DNA of 64,000 bases from Glycine soja (GCF_004193775.1 NC_041011.1:46259167-46323166), one strand, 5' to 3'. Numbered from the stretch's first letter, positions 50,901-63,547 are shown. Translations and numbers: made by a program. Notes: generated from the letters alone by a model not told the origin.

Positions 50901-51574
50901 TGTTACTTATTTCTGCAACCAAAGATTGACAATCTTAAAAACCCAGGAAAAAAAAAAACCTAATCTAGAAAATAGTAACAACAAAATGAACTATGGTGAT
51001 GAAGCAAAAACAAACATTTGGTCACCGACACAACAAATGAAACCATAGAACTCAATCTATTACTTCCCCAAATAAACCTAGCCCCAATTCAACCAACTGA
51101 AAAACCCAAACTAAAACATGAAACAAGAAAAATCACAGATTCAAAAACTCTGTCCCACTCAGCAACTCTCCCCCACCCCGGCAATCAAACTAGAAGCCAC
51201 ACTCAAGTTCATGCAAAAGCCACAATGTTGACTCACATACGTGCTCAAGAACCCCAAAAAAACAAAGGCATTGTGATCAAAGAAAGAAATAAATAAAGAG
51301 AAGGAAAAAGACTAATTGAAAGCAGAACTTCACCGTCTCTAGAAATGTAAGAGAACACGAGCAAAGTGACGACAAGTACGAGCAAGAGGAAAACGAGGAT
51401 TGCCGCCACCGAAAGGTGCGTGGCCCTGTCGGATCGCGCCGATCGCCGGAGCCGCGGCTGCTTGAGGGCTGCGCAACCGCGAATCCCGACGGCGACGTGA
51501 TCGCCAGCGCCGTTGGTGTGGTGCAGATCTCTCACCCCAAACCTCTCCATTCCCGATTGCCTCTGCTGAGCCAT
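44982..51574 (-). CDS. EMB2756-like: DUF616 membrane protein, probable glycosyltransferase
   Basis: Minus-strand exons: 51334-51574, 50139-50912, 48164-48516, 46573-46784, 45452-45708, 45188-45366, 44982-45065. They join in frame to 699 aa. The N-terminus is short and basic (KQPRLRRSARSDR), then a membrane helix at about 52-76, so a type II membrane protein. Exon 2 encodes a very acidic Asp/Glu/Lys/Ser linker of about 258 aa. The DUF616 domain occupies about 430-690 (ISCIFGNSDRLRTP; NVCFVMFTDEVTI; RYSIWLDSKLRLQLDP; AISNHYDRHCVWEE; IIRAHTPMSNLFSCLWFNEV; NMFKDCERRHI). DUF616 includes Arabidopsis MUCI70, a probable hexosyltransferase for mucilage pectin, and TOD1, reported as a ceramidase, so biochemistry is uncertain. 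An alternative in-frame ATG at 51610 would add 12 aa. Confidence 0.88.
47272..47730. repeat. Two diverged direct repeats in a DUF616 intron
   Basis: Copies at about 47272-47420 and 47570-47720 share 'gataagaa', 'accacac', 'gttggagag', 'cacacta.aatccca.acttccaa', 'cccatacctt'-like and 'ggatcc.aaca' phrases in order. They lie between exons 3 and 4. They could be the LTRs of a tiny TRIM element or tandem remnants of one. No 5S-like core was found. Confidence 0.6.
48953..49190 (-). mobile_element. Degenerate TRIM-like LTR element in a DUF616 intron
   Basis: On the plus strand 'ttagaatgtgggttt' occurs at 48955 and again at 49173. Just before the second copy the minus strand reads TGGTATCAGAGT (49159-49170), the primer-binding site for initiator tRNA-Met. 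The first LTR would run to about 49080 ('gggtttttcccaat'), leaving only about 80 bp of interior and no coding region. The second LTR seems truncated or diverged after about 18 bases. Such minimal elements are common in legume introns. Confidence 0.6.
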
Positions 51575-51616
51575 ACCATAACAATGATTCACAGTTTCAC
51601 ACACACCCATACGCTG

Positions 51617-51645
51617 TTTTTTTTTTTTTTTCTCTCTCTCTCTCT
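51617..51645. repeat. Poly-T and (TC)n tract in the DUF616 5' leader
   Basis: A T run followed by seven TC units lies just upstream of the DUF616 start on its template side, so the transcript leader would read (GA)n then poly-A. GA/CT tracts are frequent in plant 5' leaders. Confidence 0.85.
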
Positions 51646-51649
51646 AACA

Positions 51650-54600
51650 AGCACCACTTACCCACGTGCTCGTTTTCCTCAAAGATTCAAACTTGGATAC
51701 TTTGGTGTGATGGGGTGGTGTGGATTTCGGTGGGTGTGAGGTGAAGAAGAGTGTGAAGCAAGCGATGGAAGACGAAGCTTGATTTGTGTGTTTTTTTATT
51801 ATGAGAAGAAAAAAAAATGGTTGAGTTTTCAATTTTTTATTGATGCAAACAAAAATGAATATATATGAATGAGCAAGCAGAGGAAGAGTAAATAAGAGAG
51901 AGAAAGGGAGGCCGGCGACGGCGTGCCGCCGGGGACTTGGGCGGAAACGGGTTTTATTTTTCCCCTGAAATAAGAGGCCAATAAAGGGTATAATCTTTTA
52001 ATGATTGGGATTCAAAGATTGATATACCAGAGAGAAATATGTGTGATTTGATTAATCTGTTAATTATTAGTAATTGTTTGTTCGGTTCAATTAAATATAT
52101 TGTGTTTTGATCTAGTTTTAGAAGAAGATCTCACATAGTAGAACAATTTCTAGTTTCGGAAAATAGATCGTGGTTTAATTTTTTTAATCATGGTTTGGTT
52201 TGATCCAGTTTTGGAAGATCTCGCATAATAAAGTTTTATTTGATTAAACAAAGATGAATTTTAGTTGCGGAAAGAGAAGGGATTTTACTCTACTCAAATC
52301 TTGAAAATGATGTAAAATAATAAATGAAGCAACTCCTGGAAAGCATCATTTTCCTTAAAAATAAAAAGATATGACGTACCATACGCGATAAATAATTTTA
52401 ACATAATACTGTCACGAGTAATGTCATTTATTGTTATTTAAAAATATTCCATTCGTCAAGTTTAAACTTTAAAGTACAAAATGTATTACCGACGGTGTAA
52501 TAAAAAAATATTACTAACGTAGGTAGATCAAGTTAATAAAGATTAGTCTCCTAAAAAAGTTTAATAAAGATTAGACTCGTATATTTATATTATAAGAGCA
52601 TGAATTTATTAAATCTTGTGAAAACTTTGTTGATAAACAATTTTACATGGTCTACATAAATTTTTGAAACCTAACTCATCTAATTTTTTTAATAAAAAAA
52701 AATTATTAAATCTTTGGATTTAGTACTAATAAAAAAGATTTGGGTTGTTCTAACAAATATATTTCTCTTTTTTATATACATATAAGAAAATATAATTGAT
52801 AAATCATTATTTGATTATATTTGAATTCCAATTTTTATCTTATTTTATCTTGTTTTTAACTTCACTTTATTACTAGAGCTTATAGATACATGTTAAGTGT
52901 AAATAATTCAGCATGAAAGTGGATAAAGTGATAAAAGAACCAAAAGATAGAAGAAAAGTAAATTTTTGAGCATTTTCAATGAGCATGTCCTTCCTGTGCT
53001 AGGCTTGCATGTCAAGCTATTCCAACATGGTCTATGCCAATTTCTTAAGAATTTTCTCAATCAGCGTCACGCATTTAAGCACAATCATGTTGACCTAACA
53101 TCATTTGTATTACTTAAGAGCCAAATTTGGAAATTAACGTCACAAGTTTTTCAAAGTTATTCAATTGATTGTGTTGTTTTATTGTTTTCTCTTCTATGTT
53201 GAAATTGATGACTCCATTCATAGTTAATGATGTCTTAATGGTCATCTACTCATAATTAACTGACATGTAAAATGATAGGGTTTATAAAACTTGCATGAAT
53301 AAATTGGTGGCATGAATTCATTTTTACAAACTTCTATGTAATTCATCCTTAACCCTATATTAAGTCTCAAATGATCAATTGAGGATTAATTTAAGAAGAG
53401 TATTTTCATACCTTGACCATAGGCTACCATTAAATTAAGAGGTAATAGGCAATTGATTGTTAACCAAGGATTCTTGATTGTAGTAGGAATTAGAGGAAAA
53501 ACGAGTAGATGCAAACTCATAATTCAAGTTTATCTCTACGCATACATCTCTTTCTTAGAAACTATTATTTATCTTTAATTTATTTCTTTGACATAATTGA
53601 TAAACAATTCCTAACTCAAGATAAAAACCCAAATTATTTAGTTTATGTGATTTGAATTATTTAATAACACAATCAGTCTCTTTGTAGGGTACGATAACAG
53701 AACTTTTGAGTTCACGATACTATTGCATGAGGTTCTTACTCTTGTGCGAGCATATTGTTTTCATCACTAACTAATATCTTAGAACATTGATTAAAGAATC
53801 AATAAATATAATTCTTTCACTAACAAGTTACATTAAAAAAAGATTTATTGATATATTTTCTAATAATGTGTCCATTTATTTAAACATCAAAAAATTATTA
53901 AAAAATATGATATTTCAATAACTAAATAGCAATTGCTTTTTAAAAATAAAAAAAAGCAAGAAACTACTTTTTTTTATAAAAAAAAATTTAGATAAGCACA
54001 CAAAATAGAATTCTATTTTGTTTAAAAAGTATTTTATTTAAAAAATCTTAAAAAATAGGCCCAAAATAATTTATGCTTTTGATTCTTTATCATTATCCTA
54101 AGGATTATTGGTTAACATCACCCTAACCAAGTACCATAATCATTATCTTCTCATCTTCTAACCAACAATCTCATGAACAACATCACATATTCACCCTAGG
54201 TCTCAAACTAAGAACACGTTGAAGCTCATCATAAATCACATAGACTTCTTACTTTTTATAAACATAAATGATAATCAAAATAAAATTTTAAAAATATAAT
54301 ATATCAAAATAAATAAAAAAACTAAAATATAAATGAACAAAAAGTAATATTTAACCTTCATAAGAACTTGAAAAGTTTGTTTAAGCTAGAAAAGACTTGT
54401 TCAAAAAATACATATTTAGAGATTGAGTCTAAAGAGACTTGTTAAAGATAATAGTTAGTCCAAGAGATGTGTAAAATAAATACTTGACTTTAAAACATAT
54501 TTTAATTTATAGATAAAAATTAACATCATAGGTATTGTTTTGTTTAAAATCGACAAAAAAAGTTAAAATTATTTGAGAGAGAAGATACCAGTGGTACCAA

Positions 54601-54886
54601 AAACAAACGACACAAGTCAAAAGTTGATTATGCTATATTTAGATCATAACAAGATCAAATATTTGATAACCTACTTTGACTCCAAACAATATTATATCTC
54701 CATACTAATTGGAACTGCAACAACAATTTCCTCTTCCAATATCCTGCTTACATTTATGTGCCCCTCACCCATATGAATTAGTCACCACTTTAAACTTGCT
54801 GTCATTTAGCAAACTAACCCCACGTGCATAGGTGAATCTCCATATCCCAGACTATAATCATCAAATTGTAAGCCAACTTGTGATGA
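51650..54886. other. DUF616 promoter region and gene-free spacer
   Basis: The first 300 bp include a GC-rich patch (about 51909-51945) that is probably part of the promoter or leader. Beyond this is AT-rich spacer. The stretch 52900-53800 has a more balanced composition and phrases such as 'gtagggtacgataacagaac', which look like noncoding LTR-retroelement sequence, but I cannot prove it. No gene. Confidence 0.5.
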
Positions 54887-56140
54887 TCAATCCTCACCAC
54901 CAAAACAAGCCACTATATTACTTGTCCACATAGCAAAAGAATAATGAAAACCAGGGTGCTTATTATGAAGCCAAAACCAAGTGACCAGGGTGCTTATTAT
55001 GAAGCCAAAACCAAGTGTGGAATTTAATATCTTCAACCAGAGCAGCCATATCAAGTTGGATTTGTCTAAAAATGCAATCATTTCTACACTTCCAAATACA
55101 ATAAGTGACTGCACTCCACAATACCTGAAAGAATTGATAATCACGACCATTCTATGCCAACCTCATGAACATGTTGAAATGAGACTCAAGAGATCCTGGA
55201 AAAACTGATAACGAAGATGGGGATAGCCAGGAAAAACAGACCGTCCATACTTGCCACACCACTAGGCACGTGAGGAAAAGATGTTGAACTGACTCACTAT
55301 GAAGCTGACATAAACAACAAAGAGAATCTTGATGATTAGCGATGATATTCCTGTGTAAAAGATTTTCCTTTGTTGCCAAACGATCCTCAGGAATCTCACA
55401 ATAGGAACGCTACTTTGTTGGGAATCTTTATTTGCCATAACAAGGAGAATAAATCTGAAGGTGGCAAAGTTCCAGCATCTTCAATTACCAACTTGTATGC
55501 CGATTTTGTGGTATACTCCCCGAGGGGCAGCTTTTCCAAATCCAAGAATCCAATCCATTCCTTTGTACCTATACAAGATTTAAAAGTAAAATTTAATTGA
55601 TGTATTAGTTCATTTTCCCACTCGAAAGTCACCCTTCTCCAATTAAACTCCCAATTCCACCTATCCTCCCGCCACATCCCCATATCACCAATAACATCTT
55701 TATTATTTGATAGAAGATATAGTCTAGGAAAACTATGAACCAAACAATTATAACCATTCATCCAACCAAAATCTTGTTTTTTCTCTGCTACCTACTTTCC
55801 AATCAATTCCTTCATCAAACCATCTCGCTCTCCCATTACCACCACAAATTTTCTTCAAATCCTTCCACCACAAGGATTTCGGCAAAAGCTCACCCTCCCT
55901 CAAAAGCCCATGCCAACTATCATATTTTGATTTTAACACCTCACACCACAAACTACCCTCTTCATGAAAAAGTGACCACCTCCATTTCCCTAATAAGGCC
56001 TCTTTAAAATCTTTCAAATTCTTTACTCCTAGCCCACCCCTTTTCTTACTCTTGCAAATATCCTTCCGACTCACCCAAATAATTTTTTATTTGCCTCATT
56101 CCCTTCCCACAAAAATTTCCTTTGAATCCCCACTAAGGCA
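54887..56140 (-). pseudogene. Decayed LINE reverse transcriptase C-terminal fragment
   Basis: Minus-strand pieces in shifting frames read IQRKFLWEGNEANKK, SRKDICKSKKRGGLGVKNLKD, ALLGKWRWSLFHEEGSLWCE, RFWLDEW, TKSAYKLVIEDAGTL, LLWQIKIPNKVAFLL, CCLCQLHSESVQHLFLTC. These are the tail of plant non-LTR retrotransposon ORF2 and its zf-RVT region. Frameshifts near 55750, 55390 and 55150 and loss of the 5' part show it is dead. The right end stops abruptly near 56140, beside a repeated 'tttgaatccccactaa'. Confidence 0.9.
54950..55017. repeat. Exact 34-bp tandem duplication
   Basis: The unit beginning 'accagggtgcttattatgaa' occupies 54950-54983 and is repeated without change at 54984-55017, inside the LINE fragment. 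Because 34 is not a multiple of three it also shifts the old frame. Confidence 0.95.
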
Positions 56141-57984
56141 GAGTGAAAGCTCTACAATTCAACATGTCTTTGAATCCCCACTAAATTTCCTTTGAATTTG
56201 CTTTTTTTGGGTGTCATTGATTTTTTGTGACTCTTTTAAAGAGTTGACTTTGCTTTAATCTTAACGGTGTAGCGTAGGTGGGAGAAATTGTTTTTGCTTT
56301 TCACTTTCTTATCTCTTCCATGTTGCAATTTACTATTGTTTACTATAATCAGATATTTATGTGTTATTTTGCTAGTGCAGGGATGCTAGGAAAGCGGTAG
56401 AATTCCCCTTTACTTACTATTGATTCTGCAGCACAGTTTTGCTATTGCAAGGTAAATGCATTTTATAACATCTTTCTTTTTTTTTTTTTGGCTAGTTTTA
56501 TGTGTATGTTTGCTAGGAAACGGTTGGTTAAATTTATCTGGGATGATGGATAAAACAAAATTTAGATTTAGATTTCTCTTTATGGGTCTTTCAAGGGAGA
56601 GATTGAAAACGGTTTTGTAAAAAGTTAAGAATGGATGTTAATCAGTAAAAAGTGTGTTATAATTAGGAAGTTTTGGGGGATTCTTTTGTTCTGTCATCAG
56701 TAAAAATGTAAGTAGTAATGATGTAGGCAAGTATAGAAGACAGCTTCTTTCAATTTTTGCCAGGACAAAACTTAGATGCAGTTCTATACGCATTTTTGGT
56801 GCTGTTCTTCAATCGAAATTCTCCGTGAAATAAAGATTTGCATTAAAGGTTAACATAGATTACTAAAGTGAAACTCCAATTCTGATTGGAGAACAACACC
56901 AAAAGCACCTAAGAAACTGTATGTAAGTTTTCTCCAGCTGGTTATTGTGTATCTGTATGTGTTTGCTTGATATTGCCATGTGGAAATGGGAGAGAAGTCG
57001 ATTGATGGAAAATGCTTGCCGTTGGCAAGTCAAGGGTGTAAAGTTTGCCATCTTTGCTTTGGATAGGACTATGTTAGCCTTTTCATTGTCCATAATCCAT
57101 GAAGCTGGCTGAATGATGGGTGTCTCACTGTTTTCGGATGGTTATTTATTCAGAGAATGGGTACTACTTTATGCTATAAACCAAAGAGTGGATTCTATTT
57201 GGTCCTAATTCCTAAAAGAGGAATCCGTCAGTATGCATTCATTCTATCATCATGGAGATTTTGTATTGAATAGTGTGCTGACATGTTTGACTTCCCATAA
57301 GGCGAATTTTGATATCCAGATGTCTTTCTTCTAGGATTGAAGTGTATAAGAATGCTTTCATGGTTTGGCACTTTTGTTGGTGGAATTTCAGGCTTTGCAC
57401 AAAATGCTTAGATTACCCAACATATGTTACATTTCTTACTCCCTGTCGTATAACGGCTAGCAAGGAACTTTATTTCATATTTTGCACATTCAGAAATAGA
57501 TCAAGATCCAGAACTGAAAATCCAAGACTTTGAAATGTTGTTAGAGAATACTAGTCTTTTCACAACTTAATTATTAATATCAGTTTTTAAAATATTCTGT
57601 GTAGGAGCTTCAGAAAAGTAAAATTCACTGTTCTTTGTTCTATGGCGTCTCATCCTCATCTTGCTTCTTTAAGAGTTAAATATCAGAGTTGAAGGCCTAA
57701 GTATTGAGCTCCCATATTTTATTTTATTTTTTAAAATTTATACACTGTATATCTGAACCTTTCTTAAACTGTACAAAAGTCATGTTTTGACAATTCTCCT
57801 TGAGTTACAACAGTGTAGACGTTTGAATTTAGCTACGGGGCAGTTGGGCTATTTATTCTGTCTTCACAGACAATATTATTACGCATTCATAAAATGTATT
57901 TCAACTTACATTTCTGTGTTTTTTATCCTAAACTTGTGTAAAAGTTTCATACACAAGGCTAATAATGGTTGTCCGAGTCTGAAA
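56141..57984. other. Spacer upstream of the mTERF-like pseudogene
   Basis: The composition is less AT-rich than the usual spacer in places, but no open frame with a recognisable motif was found. It may include former UTR or intron sequence of the mTERF-like locus. Confidence 0.4.
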
Positions 57985-58584
57985 ATTGTAATGATCATGC
58001 AGGCTGATATTGCTGCTGCATCATCAAGTATTCCACTGCCAAATATCAGATTTTCTAGTAGATTTTCGCCAAGTGTAGCAACAGCAACATGGACCTCAAA
58101 TCTTCCTCCCAAACAATGGATATTGCACTCAACTGCACAGATAGAAGATATAATCACAAGTAGTTAGGATCAAAGTATGTGGGAAGCTTGTAAACAAGCT
58201 CTTTCTGCATTTAACTTCAGTGATGAAGAAAAGGACTAGATACTTGGAAAAGCATTTGGTCTTATTCATTCCCCTTATTGGAGAGAAGAACGTAATAAGG
58301 AAGTTTTGAAATTCAAGACCGTAAATGGAATATTAGACTACATGAGGAGTTTAAATCTTTCTGATAATGATCTGTCCAAGTTGCTTAAAAAGTTTCCAGA
58401 AGTTCTTGGATGTAATTTGGAGGAAGAGTTGAAAGGTAATGTAAAGATCCTGGAGGAGCAGTGGAGTATTAAGGGAAATTCTCTTAGGAAACTTCTCCTT
58501 AGAAATCCAAAAGTTTTGGGTTACAATATTGATTGTAAGGGAGACTATATTGCACCATGCACTAGATGCTGGGCTCGCTTCTAG
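57985..58584 (+). pseudogene. mTERF-family pseudogene with two in-frame stops
   Basis: One continuous frame from about 57985 to the TAG at 58582-58584 is interrupted by TAG at 58165-58167 and TAG at 58237-58239. The C-terminal part shows two mTERF-type helical motifs (LNLSDNDLSKLLKKFPEVLG and GNSLRKLLLRNPKVLG). It ends in DCKGDYIAPCTRCWARF, which resembles a known plant mTERF subfamily tail. mTERF proteins bind organelle nucleic acids. The copy is shorter than functional members and intron-free over this stretch. It could be a retrocopy or a truncated duplicate; a short open piece from the ATG at 58339 could still be translated, but I doubt it. Confidence 0.7.
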
Positions 58585-60950
58585 ATGATTGAATGAGATG
58601 TATCTTTTTGCAAACTGTTTAACTGCTGCACAATTTCTTTGTTCATTCATACACACTCTTCAACTTAAATAGAAGGCAGAGTTGTATGTGAAGAAAGGTT
58701 CTCATTTTCTTGGATGCAAAGTGGCAAGAAATACTAATTTATTCTCAAGTTACAGAGGTTGATTTTGCAATTATGATTATTGCTGTAGTATCCAGACCAT
58801 GGAATGAAGTAAATCTTAATATTTGATCTTATCTTGATATAATTGTAACTATAATGCAGATCTCCTCTCCCTATGAAAGGGAATATATTAGAATAAAATA
58901 AAATGATTATAGGTCTTTGTTGTTTGTATTGCTTAAGGTGAAATAAAATGGTACATGGTGTAAGGCATTTCATTCTGTTTCATGCCTCTCTTTTTCTTTT
59001 CTTCCAATGGTATTAGGTGGATTTTTTTTTTTTTATCTTTGTTTTCATTCTCATGATAATATTTGCAAATAATGGATGGTAACTTAATTTTATTTCCTTT
59101 TTATTTTGATTTTATTCATAATTAAATATTAAAAGATAGCATAAAGGGAATGGTTTACAACTTTTTTTTTGTCAGCAGGGTTGTCACGTTTAATTTGTGT
59201 AAAAAGAATATATTTGCAACATAGATAAAGAACTAAAAGAAGTGATAAAAGAAGCATATTCTCTAACATTTTTTAATATATTTCATTTATTATTTCAATC
59301 TTAAAAACTATAAAATCACAAGTGAGATTTATTAAATGGAATATATTCCATTCATCTTTCAAGCTTAAAAAATTGGCACATACAATGCACAAACCAAACT
59401 GAAACCTTGCATGCAGATTTCGTTGGGTCATAGCATCCGCTGTTTTTTTGCAATCCAAACACATCATCAATCACGGCACATCTTTGAGGGAGAACATTTA
59501 TTTATACCAAACTTTTCGTACAGGGAGCATAATTTAATTAGCTGCATTGACGTAACTCTTTCATTCAATTCTTTTGAGTTTTTCGGTGCATATATGCATG
59601 TTGGCCTTATAAATCTGCTCTTGAGAGTTTGCAGTAAACTTCCCTAATTCCAAAAGCTACTTTGGGCACGGTGACTAGGATTTGTCATATACTATATAGT
59701 AAGTTATTTCGATTCTTCAGTGTAATTGGTTATATTCATTTATTTGATTTTTCTTAATTTGTATATTTTTTCTTATTATATAACATTATCATGTTAGTAA
59801 TATGAAGCAATCTATTAAAAAAAAGTAATATGAGGCAATCTAAATCCTATTTAAAGTGTATCATGTGACTCTACACGTGTGATTGCTTGGGCGTTTAATT
59901 AACATTTTGCTCCATTCATGCATGATTAACAATTAGCATTCAATATATATATATATATTCTAATATATTTATATGGGGTGATGTAGTTGATAGATAATAT
60001 TTTTTTAAAATACATGATTAAGAATTTGATTGTCATTCTTATGTGTGTATCTATATATATATGTTAGGAAATATATGTCTCTTAGATTAATTTTCATAGG
60101 TCTGGAATACCTGGGCACCGAAATAATTAGCATTCTTATCTCTGTCCACAGAATAATACATTGAATCGGTTAGGCTTTGTTCAAACATGATGCTATTAAA
60201 CCCCAACAAGTATCGAAAGGGTATTCAAATAACAAAAGAATGATCATTTATCAATAAATCAAATTTGAAAACAGGAACCAACATTAGGATTGGTGGGATC
60301 TAATTCAACTCCTAAAACTAGTTGAATTGGTTAATTGCCTAAGTCGTGACAAATAACATTTTTTTGCCATTATATATATTCTACTAATGTAAAATCTTAA
60401 GAATAATATTATGAGGAAAATTCTAATGAATGCTCTTAGAACAGTATTTTTTGGTATTAAATAAAATATTTTAAATGTTCTCCGATACCTTCAAAGTGTT
60501 TATTATAGTAATTTTGATATTTAGGCTTTACATTCGGTAAAGACAAACTAGAATTCGGTGTCAAAGTTATAATGTCATTTTTCTTCATAGTTGTCCTATT
60601 GTGACGACAAGTGTTACCTAGCATAGTGGCCTTATAATACTCCAGGCTTTTTAATGTTTTATATATTGAACTAAAATGCAAGTCTATATGTACAAGAGAG
60701 GGCGGCGTTGTAATAATTAATTATTAAAATAAATTCCACTTAAGGTAAATACATTAGCCAATAGGTTTCTATGTCCTCAGACAAAGGCAAACAAAAAGCT
60801 CAGGTAATATATCATAATTTACTTAATCTTATTCGTTCACGGCTAGAAAATTAAACTTTCCAAGTGCATTCATATGAATCGGGTTGTTTGTTGGGGATCA
60901 CATTATCTTATAGCTAGAACCTGTTCTTTGAAAAATGACCTTTTTTTTCC
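58585..60950. other. Gene-free spacer upstream of the GASA gene
   Basis: AT-rich DNA with poly-A/T and short AT runs (about 59944-59960, 60052-60061). Nothing with coding character was recognised on either strand. Confidence 0.6.
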
Positions 60951-60952
60951 CT

Positions 60953-60960
60953 TATAAATA
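60953..60960 (+). promoter_or_regulatory. Probable TATA box of the GASA gene
   Basis: TATAAATA in 'cccttataaatatttatg' lies 109-116 bp upstream of the ATG. The 'gcttcagtcacag' about 30 bp downstream suits an initiation site. Confidence 0.65.
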
Positions 60961-61068
60961 TTTATGATCGAGAGCCTCAAAGCTTCAGTCACAGAATTAT
61001 CTCTGTCACTGTCTCTTTGTCTTAAAACCTTTGTTTTGCTTGTGATTCAAGAAAGCAGGTAATTAGCT

Positions 61069-62279
61069 ATGGCCCTCACTAGAAGCACAGTGGTATTGGC
61101 TCTTCTCTGCTTCATCCTTATACAAGAGGTAATTAATTACAGTAGTGTTCATTCATGATGTGTTTTTTATTATCTATCTAGTTCATGGTGAGTTTTTCCT
61201 GGATTATTGGCCATTATATTATTCCCCCATCTTTTTTCATTTTTCTTGTAAGAAAACATAATTTTGATGACAAAAATGAGGCAAGTACAAGATGTACAAA
61301 GTTCGGCAAATACTAATGTTTTGTTACAATAGCCTGATTAATAAATAACACCATCATCATGAGATAGAAATAAAAAAAGGTCCCTCACATACCAAAGATA
61401 GAATGCATATTATAACAATTAAAATACACTCCCACCATGTTTGACACATTAAAAAACCAAAAAACTCCTAGATAAAGCATGTAGCCTGTGAAGCCTTTCC
61501 AGACAACTTTAAAATGCATAGCAGAGGATGACACTTGTTTTTTATTATCAACCTTTCCAAATAACTTTCGTGTATACTTTACAAGAACTATTCCAACTTG
61601 TTAGAGCGAGCTTTCCTCCTGCAAAATGTACAAGCAACACTCCCTCTAGAATTTTATGAAACATGCTATATATGATGATTAGAATTTACTGATAAGAAAT
61701 AAGCACATGCTGCAAGTGATTTCTTATATAGCACGTGGTAACACAACATGACAACAAACAAATTCCAGCAGCCATTATATTACTCTAAATGCAGTGATCA
61801 ACCCACCCACATGACAAATTTCCAAACCTACAACATATAGCATAACATTGTTTAAATTTCTTGACAGCAAGCAAATTTCTTGTATACGGTTGGTATTTAT
61901 GTGGAAAAGTCGTTAATTCAATGTTGTCTTATTTATTTGCTTTTTACTGATCTCCTGTCTTTCTTGATCTTGCCTAGCTCGACAGAACTTTTGAACCTTT
62001 CAAGTATAGTACTCAGTTTGCTGATTTTCTGACTGGTAAAAAAAATTAAAAGATTGCTAATTTTATCTTTTCCATTTTTCTTAATTATGGAAAATTTTCA
62101 GTTGGGGATCTATGGTGGAGATTCGCACAGGGTTGCTTCCAATAAGATAGGTAAGATTGAGAGTAATATTTTACATATTCTGAGCATTTTATTGTTTGAA
62201 GTTTAATTTGTTAGTTTACTGATGATAAAGTATGTTTAAATGGATCAATTAAACCAAAATTAATCTAGTAATTAGTCGG

Positions 62280-62341
<62 letters not shown>

Positions 62342-63419
62342 TTGGATTTAATTTCTCCACTAAAATAATAGTTTGCTTTTAAAAAATAAAGAAGATTGTA
62401 ACAAATCTATAACTTAATATATTTTACTTTAAATCAACTAAATCATTAATTATCTAATAATAATTAAAACAATTGTTTATATATGAATCGGTTAATAGCC
62501 TAATGAATCATTGAAAAGGGCTAAAAAAGAGATAAATTTTAATTTATATTTTTCAAAATTGAATAATAATATTAATTTAATGTAATTAAACTGCGTTTGA
62601 ATAATCTAAGGATATATATTGTTTTATAGAAAAGAGAAGGGGGAATATTTGTTTTTAAATTTAGAAAGTTATATGTTAATAAAACAAATAAAAGTTTGGT
62701 ACATTTTTTTAAAGAAAAAGATTAGGACATTAAATTTATGTCAATATATTATTTTAGTTTAAAAATGATCAAATTGCAGAATATTTATTAGAAATGAAAA
62801 TTTTTCCTCTTCTCTATTTTCGTCTAAAATCAAACTCCTGAAAACATACAATAATTGATTGAAATACAATTTTATTCTATATAATATAACCTGCGAGTTC
62901 TATACAATTGGACTCACAATTCTTGTTTATACAATTATTAGTGATTATAAGTAACTAAAAATTGTGCTAAAAAAAACTAACTAAACATTTGATCGCTCAA
63001 CAAAAAACACACTAAACATTTGATCGAGTAATTAATTATCTGGAAAGCAATTCATTAATTAAAAAACAATTTTATATGTGATATATATAAATTCTACTAT
63101 TGATAATCTTTTGATCACTTATTGAACAACAATTTTGAACTTTTATGTCCGTGTAAATTTATTCTCTTTGACTTAATCATCCCAACTTAGGGAACAACTA
63201 TATAGTATATGCTTATATATGAATATATATGATGCAGATTGTGTTGGAAAGTGCAATTACAGGTGCAGCAAGGCTGGGAGGAACGTAATGTGCCTAAGGG
63301 CATGCAATGCTTGCTGCCAGAGGTGCAACTGCGTGCCACCAGGCACTTCTGGTAACCGAGATTTGTGTCCTTGCTATGCTAGACTCACCACACATGGAGG
63401 ACATCTCAAGTGCCCATGA
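61069..63419 (+). CDS. GASA/snakin cysteine-rich secreted peptide
   Basis: Exons: 61069-61128, 62102-62150, 63238-63419. They join in frame to 96 aa. Exon 1 is a signal peptide (MALTRSTVVLALLCFILIQE). Exon 2 encodes a short variable linker (LGIYGGDSHRVASNKI). Exon 3 encodes the GASA domain with all 12 cysteines, including CNACCQRCNCVPPGT, and ends HLKCP. GASA/snakin peptides are gibberellin-responsive, secreted, disulphide-rich peptides linked to growth control and to antimicrobial defence; the specific role here is unknown. The small exons with introns of 973 and 1087 bp are easily missed by frame scanning. Intron 2 holds an (AT)n tract. Confidence 0.93.
62285..62333. repeat. (AT)n microsatellite in GASA intron 2
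   Basis: About 24 AT units directly inside the second intron. Confidence 0.95.
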
Positions 63420-63500
63420 ACAACATAATTTATGTAGCTGATGAGTGTATGAGGCTATAGCAAACTAGTATTAAATATTCAAAATATTCATCAGTTATCA

Positions 63501-63547
<47 letters not shown>

